The position numbers and the translations under genes were made by a program. A stretch of 64,000 nt of DNA from Xestospongia bergquistia (taxonomy: Eukaryota; Porifera; Demospongiae; Haplosclerida; Petrosiidae), in assembly GCA_963965975.1 (NCBI GenBank), contig OZ014424.1, positions 2,046,001 to 2,110,000 on the forward strand. The letters are read 5' to 3'. The notes below the pieces were generated by a model that was not told the DNA's origin, did not search any database, and saw only the letters and a list, made by a program, of their open reading frames with translations. Below, piece after piece: positions 24,801-33,343 of the stretch. Every line of letters begins with the position of its first letter. Position 1 is the stretch's first letter.

Positions 24801-25223
24801 ACGTGCTGCACCTTGAACAGCAGGATTAATTTGATTAGATAGTATTTTGAGAAATAGTTGCCAATACGTTTGTAATGCTGGAACATCTTTTAGCCATCCC
24901 ATGCCAGCTTTACATTCACCAATTACTTCATTATAAGTTGGATCATCTTTGACAGACTCAGGAATCATTTTATTGCTAAACATTTCTGCAACCACTTGTG
25001 GAAGACATGCATGTAATGCAACCTGTAAAGGGTAGTCTTGTTCCTGGAGTATGTCCTTCATTAGGTTTCGTACTTGAAATACATCAGCACTAGTAGCTAT
25101 AAAACAAACAACTGGTAGTAAATAATGCCATACCAAATTGACAAACTTACCTTGCTGCTCAGTCATTGTTGCAAGAGAAGGATTGCTAATAGGTGGGCTA
25201 GTTGCCTCATGTTGTTCAGCCAT
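18804..25223 (-). CDS. ANK gene 2: giant ankyrin-repeat protein, ~2,120-2,139 residues
   Basis: One continuous frame starts at ATG 25223 and ends with FRKFWNYFKK. A 54-bp stretch (25,150-25,097) has intron signals but no stop, so the protein is 2,139 or about 2,121 residues. Order with rough residues: helical domain 52-165 (EMFSNKMIPESVKDDPTY), eight 26-residue ankyrin-like units 175-382, a second helical domain 383-490, middle module 505-745 (ends LQFMRLIGMFSLVIND), eight more 26-residue units 745-955, about two ordinary ANK repeats, a second diverged middle module 1040-1265 (IFAEKGKHLNHIHIEHESLC), then 25 ANK repeats to the end. Repeats 5 and 15 of the last array are shortened to 29 residues. 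No enzymatic domain is visible. Likely a cytosolic binding scaffold or sensor; function is inferred. The basic tail is shared with gene 3 but not gene 1. Confidence 0.93.
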   Translation of the reverse strand: MAEQHEATSPPISNPSLATMTEQQGKFVNLVWHYLLPVVCFIATSADVFQVRNLMKDILQEQDYPLQVALHACLPQVVAEMFSNKMIPESVKDDPTYNEVIGECKAGMGWLKDVPALQTYWQLFLKILSNQINPAVQGAARYLDTELRDRLINLDSGTIQNPCTSPSIEADVTNVALYEAAKADDNEAAQFLLNLGASIDIALLESAKVGHGKAAQFLLNLGASAETALLESAKVNHDKAALFLLKFETNTNVALYEAAKGDDNEAAQFLLNLGASIDIALLESAKVGHDKVAQFLIKLGANTDVALYEAAKGEDNEAARFLINFGASTTISLLESAKVNHDKAAQCLLKLGANTNVALFEAAKGDDNDAVQFLLDLGSSTDAGQCQLKKIMKDLLRERHHSLQVAFKNILLQVAAEMYSIKMIPESVKDNPNYDKLIDEFKAGIEWQKDVPSLQKYWQSFLKILSSQGGAAAQGAADYLDTELSKRLRSLKPAAIQSTYTFSSIEEDVKTIELDSEVIVLKQIHNLHQAFAGLMRQVRAELIEEIQNQTTKTCLSDIAGYVQEYISWESLDLSHIDDLDGLFKELHRFYDFLDCDIIVAIAKQYLTNSDLSNKLQNHSEEAIEFRNIQSVKTLRNGLMQIYNPHLKNPENAPISHIKLKETWNQVHIKGLYLLIKHFLPNHEKQSLLNHIKISAGSVIIEYIVRESQVDHLIAYAQGKLQFMRLIGMFSLVINDTPILGGEDENENFTFDVALLEAAKVGHPEAVQFILELGASVDAALFKAAKVDHDSAAQFLLNFGASTDVALHEAAKEDDNEAAQFLLNLGASVDIALFESAKVGHCKAAQFLVKLGANIDVALHEAAKVNDNEASQFLLKLGASIDIALLKSAKVGHVGAIQFLLELGANVDGALLKAVIVGDIESAQLLLQLGGNIDDILLEAAKHGHNEAVCLLLKLGAKINYQNDEGQTPLMLATPGGHEQIVQTLVSAEADTYIQDNNNYTALTIACEMNSYTICNYLLQQRKVHETPFITACRHVCSNVICLLQYTSAHISGNSNDKIVADIQVLHQKFVSLVSNIKERLSEMIENGLCKLVNIVQHVEEYTEEKGFTKVATISELFNKIKSHCHFLNCHLIKDLVHYFLSGGILESRLKEYSDELRVFEESAKLIDIQNASDKIHLSKQDVTELTCTIIIKLNVIWKHMTLKGLHILINHIFAEKGKHLNHIHIEHESLCITFLAPSSQYHSLKDMAVTKRDLLYQVGIFEMYINNHPIIVNDENNDFTFETPLLQTVKDGLIENVELLLKLQAQFTYKCEQKEVLMIASHNGHCQVVELLLKHKVDPNIQSNNGATALMIASRNGHPQVVELLLKEQADPNIQNNNGATALYIASQSGHNQVVELLLKQRANPNIQSNNGATALMIASEYGYYQVVELLLKQQTDPNIQSNNGTTALMIACENFHSQLQELLQDNPNINDEEDWTALMITGRSGHYQVVELLLKHEANPNIQDNYGTTALYIASGHGHYQVVELLLKQKVDPNIQISNGATALYIASQNGHYHVVELLLKQQADPNIQMNNGATALYIASQNGHYQVVELLLKQQVDPNIQINNGTTALYIASQNGHYQVVELLLKQQVDPNIQSNNGATALMIASQNGDPLVVELLLKQQTDPNIQSNNGTTALYIASENGHYQVVELLLKQQANPNTRQEKDWTTLMIASQNGHYQVVELLLKHEANPNIQDNYGTTALYIASEYGHYQVVELLLKHKADPNIQSNNGATALMIACENFHSQVQELLQDNPNINDEEDWTALMIAGRSGHYQVVELLLKHEANPNIQDNYGTTALYIASGHGHYQVVELLLKQKVDPNIQNNNGATALYIASQNGHYHVVELLLKQQADPNIRQEDDWTTLMIASQNGHYQVVELLLKQKVDPNIQISNGATALYIASQNGHYHVVELLLKQQVDPNIQISNGATALYIASQNGHYYVMELLLKQQVDPNIQMNNGATALYIASQNGHYQVVELLLKQQVDPNIQSNNGATALMIASQNGDPLVVELLLKQQADPNIQNNNGSTALYIASENGHYQVVELLLKQQADPNIQNNNGITALHIAKQNGHSQVVELLCKEKASPKQNIFRKFWNYFKK
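19560..20960 (-). repeat. higher-order duplication within the ANK array of gene 2
   Basis: A block of ANK units containing a shortened unit ending NPNINDEED, then HEANPNIQDNYG and KVDPNIQ units, occurs twice, around 19,600-19,920 and 20,560-20,880, with near-identical DNA. Neighbouring units (ALMIASQNGDPLVVELLLK) are also duplicated near 19,080 and 20,270. The array grew by copying multi-repeat blocks. Confidence 0.85.
25097..25150 (-). other. probable 54-bp in-frame intron (retainable)
   Basis: The minus strand reads CAAG|GTAAGTTTGT and ends GTTTGTTTTATAG|CTACTAG: a strong donor and a pyrimidine-rich acceptor. The length is 54 bp with no in-frame stop, so spliced and unspliced transcripts both stay in frame. 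It matches the 49-51-bp introns of genes 1 and 3. The encoded retained peptide is hydrophobic and unlike the flanking sequence, which favours splicing. Confidence 0.8.
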
Positions 25224-28200
25224 TATATTTGAAACTACTAAAGAGACAGCAAATTATCAATGACAGTAGTTTGGTTTGTCTAATGTTGCTATAATGATGA
25301 GTGACTTCGTAATATTCATGAGGTCTGGGTCAATTTCATTCACAGACAAAGTATGAAATTTTGACCAAATATGACTGACAATGAATTTTATTATAATCAT
25401 AATTAAAAGTCATAATAGCACACAGACATTGGGCTAGTCATTGTATACAAAGAAGTGAATGGTTTTGTTCATTGTCCATCCTGATTAAGTGCCTAAAGAT
25501 ATATCTTCAGCTCCTACAGGAATGAAAACATGAAAACTATAGCAATTTCTTCTGGTATTGGCTAGTATAGTCATTGATCATCTAATTCCTGCTTTAAATA
25601 TAATAACTTGCATCATCAAAATATGTTATGCAACAAACATGATTAATTTCCATCTTAAATTAGCCACTGTTACAAATGATTGGTGTCTCATTAAAAGTAC
25701 ATTTTTAAAAGTTTCAACTTCAAAATCAACAATATACTTTTTAACTTTACCCTCTGACACAATATCACAGATGTTCAAAGTGCTCACAAGGTGCTTAGAC
25801 TTTATTATAAGCAAAACTTGTGTTCATTGCCTTAGCAATTTCCTGGAACTCAAATGGATTCTGACACTGCAGAATCTAACAGAACAAGGTCTATTATACT
25901 ATTCCTTAGTTGTACATGTAAACTATTATATACACATTAACCCACTAAATATAACAAGTATAATCCATATCTATAAAGTTTACACAAAGTAGATGAAAGA
26001 AAATACAATGCAGGTAATTTCTGTAAGTACAGTAATGGGTGACGTTTTGACTAAATAAGCTCAAAACAGTGATACCTTAAAGTTATTCATAATAGTATTT
26101 ACATAATAAAACAATGCTACCTTTTTTACAGAACAAAGACACGCATGTACATGTCAAAGGTGCTGTACATGTTTACTCTGCATGTAGAGATTTTTAAAAA
26201 GACTTCAATCTATATAATTTTTAAAAAATAATAGAAAATTAATCTGGATTTGTTAATATATGAAAGAAATAGTAACAAATATTGCTATGTACTGTGATAA
26301 GTAATTCTATATCAGTATCTTCAATGTCATGGAGGTGTATAGGACACAATACTATTTAAATTATAAAGTACACAATAAGTAGATGCATTAATATTGGTAG
26401 CCAATTCAATATAGGTAAAGGAGCACAAACAAATGAGAGTACTTATTATAGGGCACTGCTGCATAAGCTGAGGCATCAATTTTTAAAAGCATTTTGCATT
26501 ATGTGCCACACTTGGCTCTACTAATGAAACGATGTTGTCTCAGCATATGGAGACAAGCATCAGTTGTCCATGTAATGCATAGGGGCAATACAACTTAGAT
26601 AAATGTTTATATATAACATGTGTGACTGTCTTATATTATATTATTAGTAAAGTCTACTGATATACTAGTTCTAAGTCAAAATCTATCGTCTAGCATCTTA
26701 TTAATACCAGTTTGTAGGACATATAACAACTTGGAAACAAGGACATGTATCACATGTAATGGAAATACATTTAATAGATGCAATCAATAGTAAAATTAAA
26801 GTACATTGAACAAGTGATAAAGTGATTACTAATACTTTAGACTAATAAACATCAGGTAATAATTATCAATTTATTTTGAAATATCAGATATTTCTTACAC
26901 CAACGAACATGAGGTATGATATTATATCATACATGTACATTTATCATTGGAAATTAGTGATGGGTGGGCTTTTGACCAAATAAGGTCATAGTATTAAAAT
27001 GATAAAAGTACCAATTCATAGCAGTATCCACTTACAATGAATATAGGTAACAGTGAATTATTTTAAATATGTGTCATCTACAAGTACACTAATGCAGAAT
27101 TAATTTACTAATTTTTCGATAGTTTAAATGTTAGTTAAGAATACTAAAATAATCCTTTCATCTATCTTTGATCTTGACAATCATATTAATAACTTCACCA
27201 TGTTTTTATAATACACAGATTTTTATATTTTTATTAGCTATAGTATAACAGAAATTACATGAATGCTATGAAACAATGAACTTGATACACTTACACACAT
27301 TAAGATTAACTATAAGTGAATTAAGAATGTATCATGGTAATGTTAAATAGACAGGAAACAGAAAGTTATTATGATTATGTACAATTAAATGTGATTAAAG
27401 TACCAGTATGTATACACATTCTTGGTACATATACATACTCTTGGCTTAAAAATTTACTAATGTTTATTCTAGGGATGGGATGATGTTTTCACCCTTTTAG
27501 CCAATAACTACAACTAGAAATTTGATAAGATTTTTAAAAATAGGAGAGTATACTCATTTGAATGATTTAACAATAACAGTAGTGTTTTCAATAAAACTTG
27601 GATATATTCTCTTCTAGACGTGCCGTTTATTAATATTGAACTAATTATAATTGTCATAAATAAAGAATAGCAAAGGTCAGTATATGAAGGGGAACACCGT
27701 TATCTTAGTCTGATTGATTCGCACGCTTATTTAGCCAGCTCTTATAGTGCACAGATTATACACACTGAATCTATAACTAAGATGTTTTTCTGGCGTGTTT
27801 TGTATTTTTTTCTACTAACTCTCAACTAATCACACAACATTCTTGCTGTGTGATTAGCATTTTTGAAACAATGACAGGATAAGGATTCTAAGTATAGCCT
27901 TTATTATTTAAAAAAAAAACAATCTCTTAAACGTGTGCATTTGTATATGGTTTCAAATGATCTAGTTTGAGATCTAGTTTGCAATCTACAGAGTACTTGA
28001 CTTATTCATAACAGTGTTGAAATGTTGGACACACTTTTGAATCACAATGAGTGATGAGTGTGGTCATGATCAGGCTATAAGTGATGATACAAGCATCACT
28101 TTCAAATACCAAACTAAGAAACATCTACTAACTTCAACTCTTACTATATCACTCCAACAATCAATATAATTATTATAATAAACAGTATATACATATCCCC

Positions 28201-29002
28201 CTGTCTAGTACAATTTGTAAAAAGCTTAGGTACTATACTCTGTTCAAGTTGAGAATGACCACTAACTCAGTGTTATAACTCTGGCTAGGAATAAGCTAGA
28301 AAGAAATGATTTTCACCACTCAAAAGACCTTGTAAACACCCCAAGTTTATCAAATAAGTAGAATGCTAGTGATTTAGGAAAGGTACAAACCAGAAATCCC
28401 ATGGTCTCTGCATTTCACCACTATTATGCTTCAGCCTGTTGTTGTATGATATATGTATGGTCAATGATGTTATATCAACCTCTATTGACACCTACTCTTA
28501 ATTAACCCAATATTAAGAACATGAATATCCATATTTCTTTCATTAAAAAAATTGTCAAATATGAATATTACAATCTTAATTAAATACACAAGCTATTTTA
28601 TTAGTGTACACTTCACTATAACATTCACTAAAGTAAGTTGTGATTTCAATAAAACTTGGACATAGCCTCTTCTAGAGATGTTTAATATATAACTAATTAT
28701 AAACAGAGAATAGTTAATTAAAGTCAGTATCTACATATCCAAGTGGGTACAGATTACATAGACTAAATGTGCACATAAGACAATCTATGTCTAGGATGGG
28801 TTTCTACCATAAACACTTTTGTACTCTCTAGATATGTCTTAACACTCAATATGTTCACTGTATGATTAGAATTATTAGATGCAGAGTTTTAATTATAGAC
28901 CTTCTCCATTTGAAAGAAAACACTCTTATAAATGTGTAAATTTAGTATACATTGTAAAATGAAATAGATGATTCAGCTAAGGTATAAAATGTGGTTTATA
29001 AA
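25224..29002. other. intergenic DNA upstream of ANK gene 2
   Basis: A likely 5'UTR splice acceptor (GTCTCTTTAG then TAGTTTC) lies about 16 bases before the gene 2 ATG on the minus strand. The rest is AT-rich. The segment 26,390-27,110 is an old duplicate of 29,140-29,870, and 27,560-27,960 resembles 28,640-28,960. The 144-codon frame at 25558-25992 has no ATG at its first codon, no motif and no paralogue, and is not accepted. Confidence 0.5.
26390..27110. repeat. old intergenic duplicate (pairs with ~29,330-29,870)
   Basis: Shared landmarks in the same order include TTCTAAGTCAAA, GAAATATCAGAT, ACACCAA-GAACATGA and AGTGATGGGTGGG-TTTTGACCAA. Identity is moderate, with many small indels. Confidence 0.7.
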
Positions 29003-29290
29003 ATGTGGTACATTGTTACATTTACTTAGACATGACAGTATGTAATAACCCATATGTTATTACTTAATACTAACAGCAAATATAATTTATTCTCTTCTTT
29101 CTTGTTATCTTGTTTTACACTGTTATCTCTTAATGTATGAGTATTGTGGTTTAAGTGAGTAACTTAATAAAGGATGAGAAATTTGATATTCTTGCTTTCT
29201 TGCTTTGGCTTCCTTTTGATAGTATCACTTTTATCTTTGAAGGGTTTAATAACTGTCACTTTTTTATTGCAATGATTTAGGTGCAAATTT
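29003..29290 (-). pseudogene. relic of an ANK gene 1-type C-terminus
   Basis: Collinear with 2,268-2,580, that is the 3' flank and last ~55 codons of gene 1: TTGTTTTACACTG-TATCTCT then AATGTATG-GTA, AGGATGAGAAATTTGATATT, and TTTGAAGGGTTT. The reading frame is disrupted, for example by the expanded CTTGCTTTCTTGCTTTGG stretch. Upstream coding sequence is absent, so this is a truncated fragment. Confidence 0.8.
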
Positions 29291-31015
29291 AGTTTATCAA
29301 ATGTTAATGCCACTCTTGGCTCTAGAAGTAATTAATGTTTGCCTCTATTCATGTATATTGAGGGCAATACAACCTAGTTAAATGTACATACATAGCACGT
29401 ACCTTATGTTATCCTACCATCAGTAACATTTAGTGATATACTATAGTTCTAAGTCAAAGTCCATCATCTAGTATCTTATCAGTACCAGCTTGTAGTACAT
29501 ATAACAGTTGAAAACCGAGACATATACCTGATACAATAAAATATCATTTAATAGATACAATCAATAAAGTATATACATTAACTGATTATAAATATTATTT
29601 TAGACTTATTAACATCACACAATAATCATCAATTGATTTTGAAATATCAGATCTTCCTTACACCAATGAACATGAAGTACGATATTATATTATATTATAC
29701 ATGTAAATTATCATTGCATATTAGTGATGGGTGGGGTTTTGACCAACAACAGTGTTATGATAACTGGAATGATATGCAGCAGTAACAATCTACTATGAAT
29801 AAAGATAACATTCAATTGAATAAAGATAACATTCAATTCTTTAAAATATGTCACCTACAAGAATGTCAATGTAGCAACAAAAGATAAGAGCTTCTATTGA
29901 TCACAGGCAATATTTTTTTGTCATGATTACGTAACTTGTATGATCATTTAACTAGTTTATATTACACTAAAGTTATGGCATGAAGCTACTAGTATCACTT
30001 TTTTAAATAAATGAATTAATAAACAGAATAGATTTTAACATATACTTACGTACATATTTATGATCTAATTTCTGTATAATTTTATTAATGGAAGTAAAAA
30101 ACAAAAGTAAGAAGCTAATAATTATAGGTTATTGGAGTCACTCATACCTTTTATAATGAGTCACAGGAACAAAGGATGACTAAACAATTGCAACACATAA
30201 AACACTGAGTGCCACTATATCATGAACAAAGAAATGACCTAAGACAAATGTCTATAACAATATACTACATTATATGATAGGTCTATGTATAAAACAGAAG
30301 TAAATGACTTGTGATGGTCGAATGATCTGCTGACAGTTTTATACTTAGTTAATTTAAATGATAAATAGAGACCATTACATATACTCTCTAGCTAAGATCA
30401 TTATTGAACTACTTCAAGTGAAAAATACAAAGTGAATGTATCAGTAAAATAATCTATAGTGCATGATTTAGTGCAATAATCAATATTGGTCAATTATATG
30501 TACTTTTAATATAGGATTGTGTGTGCTGAAATAATAATTTATAACATTAGTGTTAAGAAATGAACACAACAGTAGACATTATTATATAATAATTGGAGGT
30601 CAAGGGTCATGTTAACAGATAGTAGAGTTTAATTTATGTCACAATATTATTACTGAATTAAGTATAAGTAAACAGTAAGATTACTACGACATATTTTACT
30701 ATGTGCAAAATTGTACTTTTAAATCTAAGGATTATCTTAAGTCACCTTTTACTGTTGACTTTGATGTTTTCTGTGGGTGTGTCAGGTGGACATTTTTTTA
30801 TATGAGTGCCGAAGGCTAATTCAACTACATCAAATGTTCTGTTTATACAATGTATTATATTATATTATATTCACAGTGAGTGAACTAATGAATTATCTAA
30901 TATACATAATGTGTAGTAACTTACACCATAATGTTTTCTGAGAAATAATGTCATTAAATAGCTTTGCTAATGTCAGGTAGAGAGTACTCTACTCGTAGGG
31001 AGGGGCTTGATTCCT

Positions 31016-31058
31016 CACGTGATGACCGCCAAAATCTGTCGTGGATCTTGGCGGGAAA
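31016..31058. promoter_or_regulatory. E-box plus inverted E2F-like motif pair
   Basis: CACGTG at 31,016-31,021 is followed by CCGCCAAAA (31,026-31,034) and, inverted, TTGGCGGGAAA (31,048-31,058). The second matches the known E2F consensus. The stretch is GC- and CpG-rich in very AT-rich surroundings. In copy A (about 10,155-10,197) the matching bases read CTGCCAAAA and TTGGCAGGAAA, consistent with CpG decay. Which gene it would serve is unknown. Confidence 0.4.
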
Positions 31059-33118
31059 CAAGCAAATACAAAGTGTACTAATGTAATTTTGACTGTTTGA
31101 AGACTGGTCTGAGAATATATATTCAAGACATCGAGAGACAACATATCTAGTACATGACATCACCTGTAGCAAGGTCTGCAGTGTACCTTTGTTGTTCACA
31201 TGATTTCTGTCATACATCAGTGAGTTGGGGAGCTGGAATAAACTGTTGGAATTCCAGGTCAGTCAGTTAGTAACTGCACTTAATAAATTATTAAATTAAC
31301 AATTGTTGTTTCTATAATACAGAATGACTTACTATAGTAGTAAAACATTCAATGTAAATTGGTCTATCTGCTAGCCACAATATACCACTCAGTATAATTG
31401 TTTGTACTAAAATTTTCCATTTTACATATCTGCCAGTCTAATTTTACAAGGATAAAGGTGGAAAATTTGATACATAACACTCATTGGTGAATTAATGACA
31501 TATATTCTGTAGACACGTATGTAGTGGTGTAGTAATGAATTACTTATTATAGTAGTAAAACATTGAATTTAAATTAGTCTATCTGCTATCCGCAATATAT
31601 CACTTGAGATAGAGTTCCTACTGTTAAAATTGACCATGACAACATTGATGGTATTCAAAGGTATCCAGATGCATCCACACTACATAGCTTTGCTTATAAC
31701 AATTATTGAAAAGTCTTTAGGCAGAGATGTAATAACTATTATAAAAAAGGATATGTAGATGTATATGCATATAGGTGCAGCTACCTCTGGCGACTATTGC
31801 TTTTCAATCATGATCAATTTAACAGTGTCACTAGGTTATTGGAGGGTGAATATTATAATCTAGAGCTTTATGTTTGTTCATTGGGTCTGCTGATGAGTTT
31901 ATTTTTGCCTAATGACTATATACAAAGCTCATCTGACATTTGAATATAAGATTTTCTTGCTTTTCAAGCAGCAATTTCACTATACTTACTACATTACAAG
32001 TCTCAAATCACCACAGCCAAATTAAAACATTTCCCACCAGTAGAACTGAATTAATATTACATCAACAGATAATAAATGTATACTTTTCTACTGTAGTCTT
32101 TTCCCTATCTAACTACTATTTATCCTTTACTGACCCTTTTAAGACATGGATTGCTACAAACACATAATAAGATAATGAAATTAACCTATTGCTTTTGTCA
32201 TTAATATATATAGTAGTTTCCTCTTCATCTGGTTCCATTTTACTTCTTCATAACAAAATATCTTCTAGCATTCAAATTCAATTTTCTTGATTAAAAAGGT
32301 ATTCTTGATATTAGTCAGATTTGTATATGGCATTGTGTCATGGCAACTAATGGTTACTAGAAAGTTATGGCTCTTGCATAATCATTATACAATTCAAGTC
32401 GATGTGAAGAGTCAGTCTTAAATTGCTACTCATATTTCCAACATTACTTGCAACAACTAGTAGTAAAAGGATCTAAAGTTATAGTATGCTTTGACAGTGT
32501 TGTATTGATGTGTAGCCTTTAATTCATTTAATGGAGAAGCAAATAGAAATCAGTAGCTAAAAAAATTTCGAGTCATACAAATGAAGTAAACTGACTTTTG
32601 ATACCAAGTCATTTTAACTATTATTGGACTTTAAAACTAGTTGCACTAGTGAATAATTTATTAACCAGGTATATGTAACTATTGTCTTAGGTCAAAACTG
32701 CTGATATTTACATAATTTTAGCTATGAAACTAGCAATAATTTCAAATTTTCACTTCCTATTATTTGACATTCACAATTTGCTCTACCTCTTGACTGTCTT
32801 TCACTGTATGTGTAGTGTGGACAAAATTATAACTACACTCTGTTTCAAATAGTGTGTAGTATATATTCTAATGTGCTTCTAGACTAGGCAACAGCTATTT
32901 ATACTTTATACATGATTTACTCGTACATCTGTGTCCATCCATGTAGTTGGGTATGCAAAGCATTGACAATATGAAGATATGTATAACATGTTGTCACCTT
33001 TTGTTATTGATGTCATAATCTGCTAATGTTTAAAAATTTGATCTTGTCGTATTAGAGACATTTAGAGAGTATTAAAACAAACTGATAAAAATTGAATAAC
33101 AAAATTCTAAACACTACA

Positions 33119-33188
33119 ACGTTGATTAAGTAGCAGTTCAACCACTTGATAATGGCCTTCTGCACTGGCTATCGTAAGGGCTGTATGA
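33119..33188 (-). pseudogene. displaced ANK fragment downstream of gene 3
   Basis: About 70 bases starting GTTGATTAAGTAGCAGTTCA are nearly identical to 33,501-33,569 within gene 3, but sit past the gene's poly(A) signal. In copy A the same spot has an unrelated ~15-base stretch, so this is a small templated insertion. Confidence 0.85.
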
Positions 33189-33245
33189 ACATTCTGTTTA
33201 CAATAACCTTAAAAATAAACACTACACAGTGATAAGAAAGATTCT

Positions 33246-33251
33246 TTTATT
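33246..33251 (-). terminator. poly(A) signal of ANK gene 3
   Basis: AATAAA on the minus strand, about 95 bases after the stop codon of gene 3, embedded in CCCCACAATAAAAG. The equivalent place in copy A also has it. Confidence 0.6.
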
Positions 33252-33343
33252 GTGGGGTATAAAGTTAATAACAGTAATAAATGAACAAATGAAAGGTCAG
33301 TAAGCAAGCAAATTGTTAGTGAATTTCAATTGGAATTAGTGAA

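Larger units (their letters stand above)
29872..33343. repeat. segmental-duplication copy C, non-coding 3' flank of gene 3
   Basis: Related to copy A (9,395-12,350) along most of its length and to copy B (15,918-16,680) at its left end. It holds the E2F-like motif pair at 31,026-31,058, a displaced ANK fragment at 33,119-33,188 and the poly(A) signal of gene 3. No intact gene was recognised; the frame at 30954-31217 is not conserved in copy A. Confidence 0.75.

Noticed and set aside
2411..25223. Bacterial symbiont origin for the ANK proteins
   Set aside because: Symbionts also carry many ANK genes, but in-phase GT-AG introns, poly(A) signals and animal transposons in the same DNA point to the host nucleus.
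25558..25992. 144-codon plus-strand open frame upstream of gene 2
   Set aside because: The first codon is TTG rather than ATG; no domain is recognised, and a minus-strand frame overlaps it. Treated as chance.
30954..31217. Minus-strand frame across the CpG-rich patch
   Set aside because: Not conserved in copy A and without known motifs; the patch is better described as regulatory-like DNA.
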